A DNA stretch of 64,000 bases. Origin: Zasmidium citrigriseum (taxonomy: Eukaryota; Ascomycota; Dothideomycetes; Mycosphaerellales; Mycosphaerellaceae). The stretch spans positions 372,001 to 436,000 of the forward strand of contig NHNW01000024.1 of NCBI GenBank assembly GCA_002786025.1, given 5' to 3'. Shown in pieces: positions 1-8,658 of the stretch (positions are counted from its first letter, which is position 1; every line of letters begins with the position of its first letter). The notes under the pieces were generated by a model that was not told the origin of the DNA, ran no database searches, and saw only the letters and a list, made by a program, of their open reading frames with translations. A program made the position numbers and the translations under genes.

Positions 1-3000
1 GAATGTGTCTGTGTCAGACCGATGAATCTCTGGAGCGCTGGTTACAATCTCAGGAATGGGCTCCGATTCCATCGCACCTGCCTCTGCCTGCGCCTCAGCA
101 TCGAAGAAAGTATCGGTGTCTTGTCTCTCCAAAGAGCGATCAGCCGTTGATGCCTCTGGCTCTGCCTCGGACAGAGGTGTAGCAGGGGTCTGTGGCTCAT
201 CCTCGATTTGCTGGGACTTCTTGCCTTTCTTGCCCTTCTTCTTCTTCGATGAGCCTTTGCGGGATACCTCCGGCTGAGCTGTTTCTTTTCTGTCTTCTTT
301 AGCAAGAGGCGACTCATCCACAGGCGCCGGCAAGGGGTAAGATGCGGCCTCGTCTTTCGTAGCAGGTTCATAAGACCCACGACGATCATTGCGCTCGCGA
401 CTAGGACTGCGCTCCGATGATCGTTCTGAAAGCTTGTGGCCGGCATACACCGCAGCAGTACCCAACATCGCCGCGGCGGCGACGCTCTTGAAGCTCGTCC
501 CATGACCGTGATCATCTTTCTGAGCTGGTGAGACAGAACGGCTCCTGGGCAGAGGTGGGAGTTCCTCGTGCCCAGAGACACGCGCCCTGTGTGCTGCTTC
601 TGGATCAGCCTGAGGCTGGCTTTGGTCTTCGTGCATCTTCTCGTCCCGGGCAAAGTCGTCCCAGGTGTAGAATTGAGGCTGCTCCTTCGGTTGTTCTTCG
701 CGGGCAAGATCTTCCCATGTGTAGAACTGCGGCTCCTGTTTGGGGTGCTGTCTCTCTCCTGGTAGTTGTGGGAACTCGCTTGCCTTGGGTGTTGTCTGCT
801 GCGAGTCGAGAACATCGCCATCGTCTTTCCATCTCTGTGCTTCCCCAATGTCCACTGTGAGAGCTCTGCGTCGAGATGGCGATTCGGCACCAGCCCAATC
901 TTCGGCGGCGCTCTGGTAGTTCTCATCACTCCCGTGAATGCTGCTTGCTCGACTGCTTGGCTTGCTCGATGGCAGGCTCGGAAGTCCTTCATCAACCTCC
1001 GGAGTCTGGCGATTGCGCTCAACGAGATACAATGGCCGAAACTCGTTCGAGTGAGGACGTCCTTGCCGAGATTGCTTGGTCGTTGAAGCAGGTGAGATCG
1101 GCGAAGACGTAGCAGCGCCCGGGGTTGCCAGAGGCGAACTGAAGCTGTGGGCACGCTCCTTCAAGCTGGCCGGGGTCTGCGGCGGAACATGACCGAATGG
1201 GAAGCGAAGTGGAACGGTAGTCGACGACGCTGGGCGACCGAGTGAAGCAGGTCGTTGTGGCGTCTCAAGTGAGCCAGCCTTTTGAGCAGGCGTCTGTAGC
1301 AAGTCCTGCTCGGCAAGATCTCTCTCGCCCTTACCATCATTCACCGAAGCCTGATGAGCAGACTCAGCAGAGACAGGGCTGCCTTCTCCCTGCTCCTGCG
1401 GCACGGATGGCTCCTGTGCAGCGGCTGAATCTGAATTCTCAGGACTAGCGGGCAGAGGCGGCAGACCCTCTACCCGATTCCCTAAAAAAGACTGGTCCTT
1501 TGAATCATAGTCTTCATCTGTTCGGCGTCGTCGATGGTGGCGATGTCCACTCTCGCTCACGGCCCCTCGCGACTCGCGGCTGTCCTTCCTGGAAAGATCT
1601 TCGCCATCGTCGTCTGTTCGTCTACGATGGTGATGGCGGTGGCCAGAGGAAGGCTCACTGCGAGCAGGAGAGCTGCGATCCCGACTGTATTCGTCGTAAG
1701 ATTGATCTCGGGAGCTGCGTTTGCGACGTTCCCTGCTTTCCTCGTCTCCATGTTCTGAGTGTGACCGATGCTTGCGTCGTGACTCAGACTTGACACTCCG
1801 AGTATCATCGTCGTCATCACCATACTCGGAAGTTGAGCGATGCTTTCGCCGACGACGACTCTCGTCTTCCTCGTCGCGAGTTGACTTGCGGCTCAGCTGA
1901 CTGCCGTCCTTGCTGGACTTCTCGTCAACAGACTTGCGGCTGAAGAGCCCGAAGAGACCGCCCTTTGATTCTTTCTTGCTTGAAGATGGCGATTCCTCCT
2001 TCTCGCGCCTCGACCGGCTTGATGTGACGGACGTAGTATCGTCGAAATCGTCGGCGTGTTTCGACCGACGCTTCGATGACTTCCTGTCGCGATCGTAAAT
2101 GTCGGCTGGCTCGGATGCTGCCACGCTCTGTGTCTCATACGCGTAGGAAGGCTCGTCGGTGTAGTCGCTGCCACGTCTGGCTTCGTCCCGCTTTGACTTG
2201 CGGCGCTCCTCTGGCGCAGATATAACAGACCGGACGTCATCTGGCGACACCTGTCTGGGGCTCTCGCTAACTCGGTCCTTGGTTTCGAAGAAGTCTGTAC
2301 TCCGTCCAGAACGATCATCAACTTCCGAATCCAGAGCCTTGCTCGACGATCCGTTGATATATGCTGCAGTGCCGTTCGACACAGTCTCGCTGGCCGCTTC
2401 CAAAGGCTCGCTCTTGCCCATGTAGTCGTCCTGTGGGACTTCAGCCCTGAGCGGAGAACTGACCTCAGGCAAAGTGTCAAAGGCCACGCTGCCACGCTTG
2501 CCCTTCTTCTTGTCTTTCTTCGACTTCTTGCTAGTCGCTGGCTCGCTCCACTCAGCCCACGAGTCGACCTCCTTTGCATCTGGGCGCTCTTGGGAGGTCG
2601 TCTCCGGGTCACGGACTTGGTATTGGAAGGGATCCGCTTTCGCATTAACTGGACTCTGATCCGTTGAGTCGCGACGTTCATCATCCCATGCGCCAGGCAT
2701 ACCACTAGGCTCTTCCGTAAAAGTCGGTACTTCAGGAACAGCAGGCGGAACTTCCTTTGAGAGCTCCAAGTCGCGCGGGTCGCTGTCGAGTGGCTCTCCG
2801 AGCTTAGCCTTCTTGCCCTTTTTCTTCTTCTTGGAAGAAGTTGAGCCACCAGCGGACTCCTCTGTGCTATCCATGGCGGCGGAAGCCACACCAGTAGCAG
2901 CAGCCGCGGCCGCAGCAATTCCGCCAGCAGCAAGGATCTCATCGGCGACATCTGCGAAACCCTGCTTCTTGGCTTCTTTATCACGCTTCTTCTGCTCCTT

Positions 3001-6000
3001 CTTGCTGAGCGGAGGCTCCCACTCGTCCACAGGCTCTTCTCGACGGGCTTCCTGCGGGCTTTCTGGAGATTGCTGCTTCTCGGACTGAAGCTGGCTGACC
3101 AGATCGGCAAAGCCAACACCCTGCTTCTTAGCCTCTTTCTCCAGCTTCTTCTTGTCTTTCTTGCTGAGAGGAGGGAAGTATTCTTCATTGCCAGTCGCGG
3201 CATCTCTTGCGTCTCCGTTCGACGCTGGCGTCTCGGTCACAGGAGTCGGTGGGTCGCTCTCGGCGATGCTTCCGGTCCGCTTGGCGGCCTTCTCGCGCTT
3301 CTTCTTCTCTTTCTTGCTCAACGGAGGCTCCCACGCCGGCTGTTCGGCCTCTCTAGCAGCACCAGCCTCAGCCTGAGCAGTCTGCTCCTTCTTGATCTCC
3401 GCTGAAACCGGGTCCTCTTCATCGTCGAAGCCACCGGGTATGTGTGGAGCTTTTTCGTCCGCTGGAGTTTCATCGACTTCGCCTTCTACCCAGCCTTGTG
3501 TGGGAGGTGCGCCCTCTGTCCCGGGAGAGTCCATGTTGAAGATACCTGTTCCCATGTCCGATACGGAATCGAAGAAGGGTTGGCGGTAAAACCCTTGAAA
3601 CCCGGGCTCGGGTTCTGGAGACGGCCTAATGTCCTCCACATCGTCGTCGTCATTGGTAGGCTTGCGGCTGGATCTTGGCTTGCCTTTAGTCTCCTCCCGA
3701 AGCCACTCCTCTTCGGAGTATCTGTGACTCTCGCCTGAGGTTTCTTCTACAACGATGTCATGCAGAGCAGCTCCTGCAGCGGCGGCTCCCGCGACTCCAG
3801 CGGCGACTCGATCCGCTTGACCACGCATATCAGGGCTCGTGATGTAGGAATCACGGTCCATATGAGACTCTGGTGTTGGTGTGTCGACATCGTAGAAGTG
3901 GGTCTTGTCTTCGCCCCAGGAGATGCTTCTTGAGCGCTCTGACTTCTCAGACATCTGCGAGGTAGTCATTTCCTCAGGAACTTCATCTTCGTCCCTGTCC
4001 TTGGTTCTGGCAAGTGGCGAGGATGATTTGGAGCCTTTGCTGCTCCTCACGCTTGTGGGAGATTGGCTCTCAAGTGGTGGCGTCGGTGAAATGACGTTCA
4101 GCTTTGGCACGCCATAAGGTGCATGTTTGCTTCTCCCGTAGCCGTAATCGCTCGTATGCTGAGGGAAATGGCGGCGGATCTCGTCGTCTCGTGCGTGCCA
4201 TACCGCGATTTCGTTGTCCGCGTTCGGGCTGACGTCTCGCACCTTGCTTCCAGGCTCAGCAGTCTTGTTGAGCAGCTCCTCGGGCATGAAGAAATCGGCA
4301 TAGGTCGTGTACTTGTCCTTTCCTGCCGGCGAATATGCTCTCTCGCGATCGGCAGCGATCTTGTCAGCAGCACGGCGAGCGAACTCAACATAGCGAGGAT
4401 CGTTCTCAAGTTCTTCCGGAGCAGAGGAGTCTCGCTGCTTACGCTTGAACAGCTCCGGATCGAAGATATCGTCGTCCATGATCGGTTCGCCTTCATGCTC
4501 ATACTTTGGCTTGACTTCTTCCGTCCCGTAATCACGTCTCGATTGACGGCTTGAGTGGGCGTCGTCGTAGTATGAGTCGTCCCGTCGCTTGCGGTCTCGG
4601 CCCTTCTCGCTGGCAATGGCAGCACCAACTGTGGCGGCAGCGGCAGCGCCAACAGCAACGGGTGCCCATTTCGAAGCCGAAGATTGTCTCTCGTCATCAT
4701 CCCGGCGCTCGCGGTTGTAGCGGTCCTTAGCATCTTGTTCCCGTGCGTACCGTTCACGCTCGTCGGCCAGGCGGCGTTGCTCTCTCGCATATGCCTCTTC
4801 ACGCTCTCGGCGTTCCTGCTCATAGCGTTCAGTCTGGCGTTGAGCTTCTTCCCTCTCAAGTCGAAGCCTCTCAACTTCTGCAGCAGCCGCCGCTGCAGCG
4901 TCTTTCCGGTCCTGAGCTTCTTTCTCGAGTCGCTCCCGTTCGATGCGTGCCTGCTCCTTCTGTCTCTGGCGCTCAGCTCGCTCTTCGGCCTCCTTCTGCT
5001 CGCGGATTCGCTCTTCTGCGCGCCTGCGATTCTCGTCCTCTCGAGCCTGTCGGATCTCCTCCTGTCTCGACTCTTTGGCAGCACGATCTGCTTCTTCCTT
5101 GAGAGCTCGAGTGCGATCGGCTTTCCGGCGCTCTTCGTCGGCGAGCTTCTGCTGCTTTCGTTGGTCACGCTCCTCCTTCCTCTCTTGCTCTTCGGTCAGA
5201 CCAAAGCGAACATTGGACGGCTCTCGAGATCGTCGTCCTGATGCCATTGAAGAACCAGCGATGATACCAGCGGTGCCAAGTGCAGCAGCGCCAATAAGAG
5301 CTGCATCTTGAGCAAAATGGCCACGCGTCGGGCTGGAATTTGCCCGGCGAGGGTGATCAGGGCGAGTACGAATATCAGGCGGGCTCTGCGTGAACGAAGG
5401 CTGAATAGGGGTAATTGGCTGAGGCTGCTGGATTGGGCCAGGACCAGGACGAATGACAGGAGGCTCGTCATCGAAAGCTCCCGGCATCGAAGGGTGACGA
5501 GAGCCAGCTCTGCTGCCGGCATCGGACATTGGGGCTGGGTCGACGAACTGCAAAGGACCTTGTGGTCCGCTCGTGGTCGTCGATTCGCTGCTGATGCTCG
5601 GCAAAGGTCGTCCGGTGTCGTCCAGGTAGACAGGCTTGTTGATGGGTCTACTTGGGTCATAGGACGCTCCAGATACAGATCCGGCTGCGCTCAGGCCCGG
5701 GGCGACGAACGAGCCATGGGACTGACGGGGAGATGATGTCCTCCTGCCCCGCCTCTTCTGTTCCTTGTTGCCCCATCTCCATCCCCAAGCACTTAGTGGA
5801 CCACCTGCTGAAGATTGAGATCCGACACTTTCCATGCTCTGGCGGCTGGAAAGGCGCTTGTTCCCGTAGTCTCCAAATGCCAAGCCACCGTCAACGCTGG
5901 ATTCATCATCAACATCAGAAGGAAGTTCGTCCTCCCAATCATCATCCGTAGAATCGTGGGTCTCGTAACGAGGCTCTCTTCTCTTGCCAAGCTCCGGTCT

Positions 6001-8658
6001 ACTCGTACGCTTGCTGATCCTGTGTCCCTTCTGAGCAGCAGCCAAAGCAGCAGCGGTCGCACCAATACCAGCAACGGTCGCAGCAAGGTGCTCATCAGAC
6101 TTCTTCCTGGAAGTACGTCGTCCGTTTCGGCCCGAGCGGTTTGACATAGTGGATGACTTCCTACGAAGTGGCAGACTTGTCCTACTGGAAAAGCCTTCAC
6201 CAAACGCAAGGTCATCGTGAGAGGACTCGGAACTGTTGCTGAAGGTGAAGAAGCCACGGCGTTTCTTTTGATGCTCCCGAGAGTCTCGTCTGTTCTTTTG
6301 AGGCGGTGAAAAGAAGCCTCCGAAGAAGCCCTCCGATTCTTGTGGACGCTCGTCGTATCTTGAGCTGCGTCCATAAGAAGTCCGGTCTGGTGATTGTCGG
6401 CCACGACGCTTGGATCGTGAATCAGAGCCTCCTAGGACACCGGGGCTGGGACTTCTCGAATGGCGGCGTCTTGAGCTGGCAGCCATTCCAGCAGCACCAA
6501 GCGCAGCGCCAGTAGCAGCAGCGCCAAAGAGACCAGACGACTTGCGGTCTCGCGAAGATGAGCGAGACTTCCGTGATACTTTTCGACGCTCGACAGTGCC
6601 ATCCTTCTTGCGTACAGTCACATATTCATCTCTGTCAGGTCGGACGGTACCGTAGGTAGATCTGCGGCGCTGCTCACGTGAGGAGCTTCGACTGCGACGT
6701 CTCACGGCGGAGCTCTCGCGATGACCTGATTTCACGCTGTACGTGTCGTCAAAGTCCTTGCGATCGCTGAACATGGCATTGGCCACCCCAGCAGCTCCAG
6801 CAGCGGCAAGTCCAGCACCAAGGATACCAGCACCACCGCTCTCTCGCTTCTTCCGACTGCTTTCTGATGCGTAGTAACGATTCTCCTTGTCAACCCGGGT
6901 GGAGCCTTGGCGTCGTAACGATTCGTCGCTACCTCGTCGACGCATCTTGTCGTAGGATCTTCGTCGGCGCAAGTCTTCGAAGGAGTCGCGTCGCTTGTGG
7001 TAATGGTGGACTCGGGGAGCATCCCACGCACTTGTCCGCGGATCGAAACAATGCTTGCATACACCAATGTATTCAGTGTACATCTCCATCTTGGCGGTAT
7101 CCTCGGGAGAGGATATGAGATTCAAAAGACCATCCTTGAGACGAGTGATGGGTCCTTTGTGTTCGTGGTATGGCATTTGGGCCATGCCGCCGTTCGATCC
7201 ATTGGGAGGGTAATAGCCGGATCCACCAGCACCAAGGCGAGGCGAGCGAGGCGGTCCCTGGCCACCTCCGCCATAGCCTCCAGCAGCTGACATGTTGTAG
7301 CTGGCGTTGTACTGGCTGTTGTTTTGGGAGTGCTTGTTATATTCGTAGGCCGCGAAGCCGGCGGCACCTGCCGCGGCAGCACCTGCATAAAGGGGTACGT
7401 TAGAATCGTTAGCAGGACGCTTACCTGGATTTCCTGTGTGAGATGGAGTGCCGGGTCCGTAGCCGTTGGTCGATGGCAGAGTTGGCGGATAGGTGCCGTT
7501 CGACGATGGGGTCGCGTAGTAAACACCACCGTCAGAACTGTGTCGCTGTGGTCGAGAAATCGGTTTCGATGATGACGTCGTCGTCTGTTGTTGCGATTGA
7601 GAGTGAGAGTGCGAGGAGCTCATCGCCGCCGCAGCCGTGCCTGCCAATGCGGCTACTCCCGCTGAAGATATCCGCGAAGGCTTTGACGGTTTGCTGGAGC
7701 CGAAAGATGATTGTTTGCCAGGCTTCGTCGGTTTTTGCGGCGTCTCATAGGGGACCGGGCTCACTTTGCCAGAGAAGAAGTCGGCAGCACTGCCGTGGCC
7801 CGTGTCTTGCGCTGGATTTGGCTGAGCAGATGCGGCCATCAAATGGTCAAGGTCTGGATTCACGAGCATGTTCGGAGTGAGGGGACGAACACCAGGCTGA
7901 TGATGGACAGATTGACCTTCGTCCAGATAATACTCGGCGGCGGCACCAAACGAATCGGCTCGAGTAGGTCCTGAGGGGAACTGCTGGTCCGGCACAGGCG
8001 AGGGTAACGCACCGCTCATCATGGCAGGCTCCTGAGAAGCCGGGCCATATTGGCCTGGGAACTGTGCGAACGAGCCCATCTCTGGAATCGCTCTCTCCGA
8101 CACCAGCTCTGGGTCACGTCTCGAGGCGCGGTCTCTTTCCTTGTCGCGCGACTTGTCCGACTTGCTCTCCCGCTTCTTGTCTCTCCGCTCTCTGGACCGG
8201 CTGCGCGACCTCTCCTTCTCACTTCTCGTACTCTTGCGTCTCTTCTCGTCTCCACTCTCTTTTCGTCTGCTCCTCCTCTCGCTACGCGCATCTTTCTCTT
8301 CGTCCTCCCATTCCTCTTCATCATCCGGGAGCATCCTCAAAGCGCTCTCGGTGAGCGGGCGAGGCTCACCCACCCGAGAGCTGGGCGCGGTCGCGTATTG
8401 CGAACCTCCCCCAGAGGTGTAGGAAGATCCATTCTCATATCTCGAAGCCGAAGAAGCATTGTCATATACACTGCCCGACTTGTCTCTCCGTCTCCGCTCC
8501 CGGTCCTTGTCCTCATCTCGTCTTGAGGTCGATGAAATCACGGACTCTGCGCGATGGCTATGGCTGCTCTTCTTCCGTCGCGGTTCGTCTTTGCTTGGTC
8601 GCCCGGCCGCACTCCCACCGCCAGACTCGCTCCGGCCGGTGAAAGCTGCCTTCCACAT
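1..8658 (-). CDS. Giant leashin/LAH-like Woronin-body tether (involucrin-repeat protein), 3' end outside window
   Basis: I read one minus-strand frame from the ATG at 8658-8656 to the window edge (2,886 codons) and saw no stop and no need for an intron; the C-terminus lies beyond base 1. The protein is low-complexity and charged. It has an Arg/Ser/Glu-rich N-terminus, ten Ala/Gly-rich hydrophobic blocks, a long Arg/Glu/Ala helix (about residues 1150-1320, likely coiled coil), and a conserved-looking patch with YADFFMPEELL (about 1450) and DEIRRHFPQHTSDYGYG (about 1490). Three PPLSKK(E/D)xKK repeats lie near 2,960-3,340, and a duplicated FYTW(E/D)D motif near 640-720. Fungal databases usually name such proteins 'involucrin repeat protein'. 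The Aspergillus/Neurospora leashin (LAH) that tethers Woronin bodies to the septal pore and cell cortex has this build and several thousand residues. Family assignment rests on architecture, and the tether role is inferred. Start choice: first ATG of the frame, with MWKAAFTGRSES following. Confidence 0.65.
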   Translation of the reverse strand, partial: MWKAAFTGRSESGGGSAAGRPSKDEPRRKKSSHSHRAESVISSTSRRDEDKDRERRRRDKSGSVYDNASSASRYENGSSYTSGGGSQYATAPSSRVGEPRPLTESALRMLPDDEEEWEDEEKDARSERRSRRKESGDEKRRKSTRSEKERSRSRSRERRDKKRESKSDKSRDKERDRASRRDPELVSERAIPEMGSFAQFPGQYGPASQEPAMMSGALPSPVPDQQFPSGPTRADSFGAAAEYYLDEGQSVHHQPGVRPLTPNMLVNPDLDHLMAASAQPNPAQDTGHGSAADFFSGKVSPVPYETPQKPTKPGKQSSFGSSKPSKPSRISSAGVAALAGTAAAAMSSSHSHSQSQQQTTTSSSKPISRPQRHSSDGGVYYATPSSNGTYPPTLPSTNGYGPGTPSHTGNPGKRPANDSNVPLYAGAAAAGAAGFAAYEYNKHSQNNSQYNASYNMSAAGGYGGGGQGPPRSPRLGAGGSGYYPPNGSNGGMAQMPYHEHKGPITRLKDGLLNLISSPEDTAKMEMYTEYIGVCKHCFDPRTSAWDAPRVHHYHKRRDSFEDLRRRRSYDKMRRRGSDESLRRQGSTRVDKENRYYASESSRKKRESGGAGILGAGLAAAGAAGVANAMFSDRKDFDDTYSVKSGHRESSAVRRRSRSSSREQRRRSTYGTVRPDRDEYVTVRKKDGTVERRKVSRKSRSSSRDRKSSGLFGAAATGAALGAAGMAASSRRRHSRSPSPGVLGGSDSRSKRRGRQSPDRTSYGRSSRYDERPQESEGFFGGFFSPPQKNRRDSREHQKKRRGFFTFSNSSESSHDDLAFGEGFSSRTSLPLRRKSSTMSNRSGRNGRRTSRKKSDEHLAATVAGIGATAAALAAAQKGHRISKRTSRPELGKRREPRYETHDSTDDDWEDELPSDVDDESSVDGGLAFGDYGNKRLSSRQSMESVGSQSSAGGPLSAWGWRWGNKEQKRRGRRTSSPRQSHGSFVAPGLSAAGSVSGASYDPSRPINKPVYLDDTGRPLPSISSESTTTSGPQGPLQFVDPAPMSDAGSRAGSRHPSMPGAFDDEPPVIRPGPGPIQQPQPITPIQPSFTQSPPDIRTRPDHPRRANSSPTRGHFAQDAALIGAAALGTAGIIAGSSMASGRRSREPSNVRFGLTEEQERKEERDQRKQQKLADEERRKADRTRALKEEADRAAKESRQEEIRQAREDENRRRAEERIREQKEAEERAERQRQKEQARIERERLEKEAQDRKDAAAAAAAEVERLRLEREEAQRQTERYEQERREREEAYAREQRRLADERERYAREQDAKDRYNRERRDDDERQSSASKWAPVAVGAAAAATVGAAIASEKGRDRKRRDDSYYDDAHSSRQSRRDYGTEEVKPKYEHEGEPIMDDDIFDPELFKRKQRDSSAPEELENDPRYVEFARRAADKIAADRERAYSPAGKDKYTTYADFFMPEELLNKTAEPGSKVRDVSPNADNEIAVWHARDDEIRRHFPQHTSDYGYGRSKHAPYGVPKLNVISPTPPLESQSPTSVRSSKGSKSSSPLARTKDRDEDEVPEEMTTSQMSEKSERSRSISWGEDKTHFYDVDTPTPESHMDRDSYITSPDMRGQADRVAAGVAGAAAAGAALHDIVVEETSGESHRYSEEEWLREETKGKPRSSRKPTNDDDDVEDIRPSPEPEPGFQGFYRQPFFDSVSDMGTGIFNMDSPGTEGAPPTQGWVEGEVDETPADEKAPHIPGGFDDEEDPVSAEIKKEQTAQAEAGAAREAEQPAWEPPLSKKEKKKREKAAKRTGSIAESDPPTPVTETPASNGDARDAATGNEEYFPPLSKKDKKKLEKEAKKQGVGFADLVSQLQSEKQQSPESPQEARREEPVDEWEPPLSKKEQKKRDKEAKKQGFADVADEILAAGGIAAAAAAATGVASAAMDSTEESAGGSTSSKKKKKGKKAKLGEPLDSDPRDLELSKEVPPAVPEVPTFTEEPSGMPGAWDDERRDSTDQSPVNAKADPFQYQVRDPETTSQERPDAKEVDSWAEWSEPATSKKSKKDKKKGKRGSVAFDTLPEVSSPLRAEVPQDDYMGKSEPLEAASETVSNGTAAYINGSSSKALDSEVDDRSGRSTDFFETKDRVSESPRQVSPDDVRSVISAPEERRKSKRDEARRGSDYTDEPSYAYETQSVAASEPADIYDRDRKSSKRRSKHADDFDDTTSVTSSRSRREKEESPSSSKKESKGGLFGLFSRKSVDEKSSKDGSQLSRKSTRDEEDESRRRRKHRSTSEYGDDDDDTRSVKSESRRKHRSHSEHGDEESRERRKRSSRDQSYDEYSRDRSSPARSEPSSGHRHHHRRRTDDDGEDLSRKDSRESRGAVSESGHRHHRRRRTDEDYDSKDQSFLGNRVEGLPPLPASPENSDSAAAQEPSVPQEQGEGSPVSAESAHQASVNDGKGERDLAEQDLLQTPAQKAGSLETPQRPASLGRPASSTTVPLRFPFGHVPPQTPASLKERAHSFSSPLATPGAATSSPISPASTTKQSRQGRPHSNEFRPLYLVERNRQTPEVDEGLPSLPSSKPSSRASSIHGSDENYQSAAEDWAGAESPSRRRALTVDIGEAQRWKDDGDVLDSQQTTPKASEFPQLPGERQHPKQEPQFYTWEDLAREEQPKEQPQFYTWDDFARDEKMHEDQSQPQADPEAAHRARVSGHEELPPLPRSRSVSPAQKDDHGHGTSFKSVAAAAMLGTAAVYAGHKLSERSSERSPSRERNDRRGSYEPATKDEAASYPLPAPVDESPLAKEDRKETAQPEVSRKGSSKKKKGKKGKKSQQIEDEPQTPATPLSEAEPEASTADRSLERQDTDTFFDAEAQAEAGAMESEPIPEIVTSAPEIHRSDTDTF

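Noticed and set aside
42..5168. Long minus-strand open frames at 42-1154, 1893-3203 and 4098-5168, and plus-strand frames in the same region
   Set aside because: They lie in other registers of the giant gene, are low-complexity Arg/Ser/Leu or Ala/Val runs mirroring its repetitive codons, and break wherever the true frame continues.
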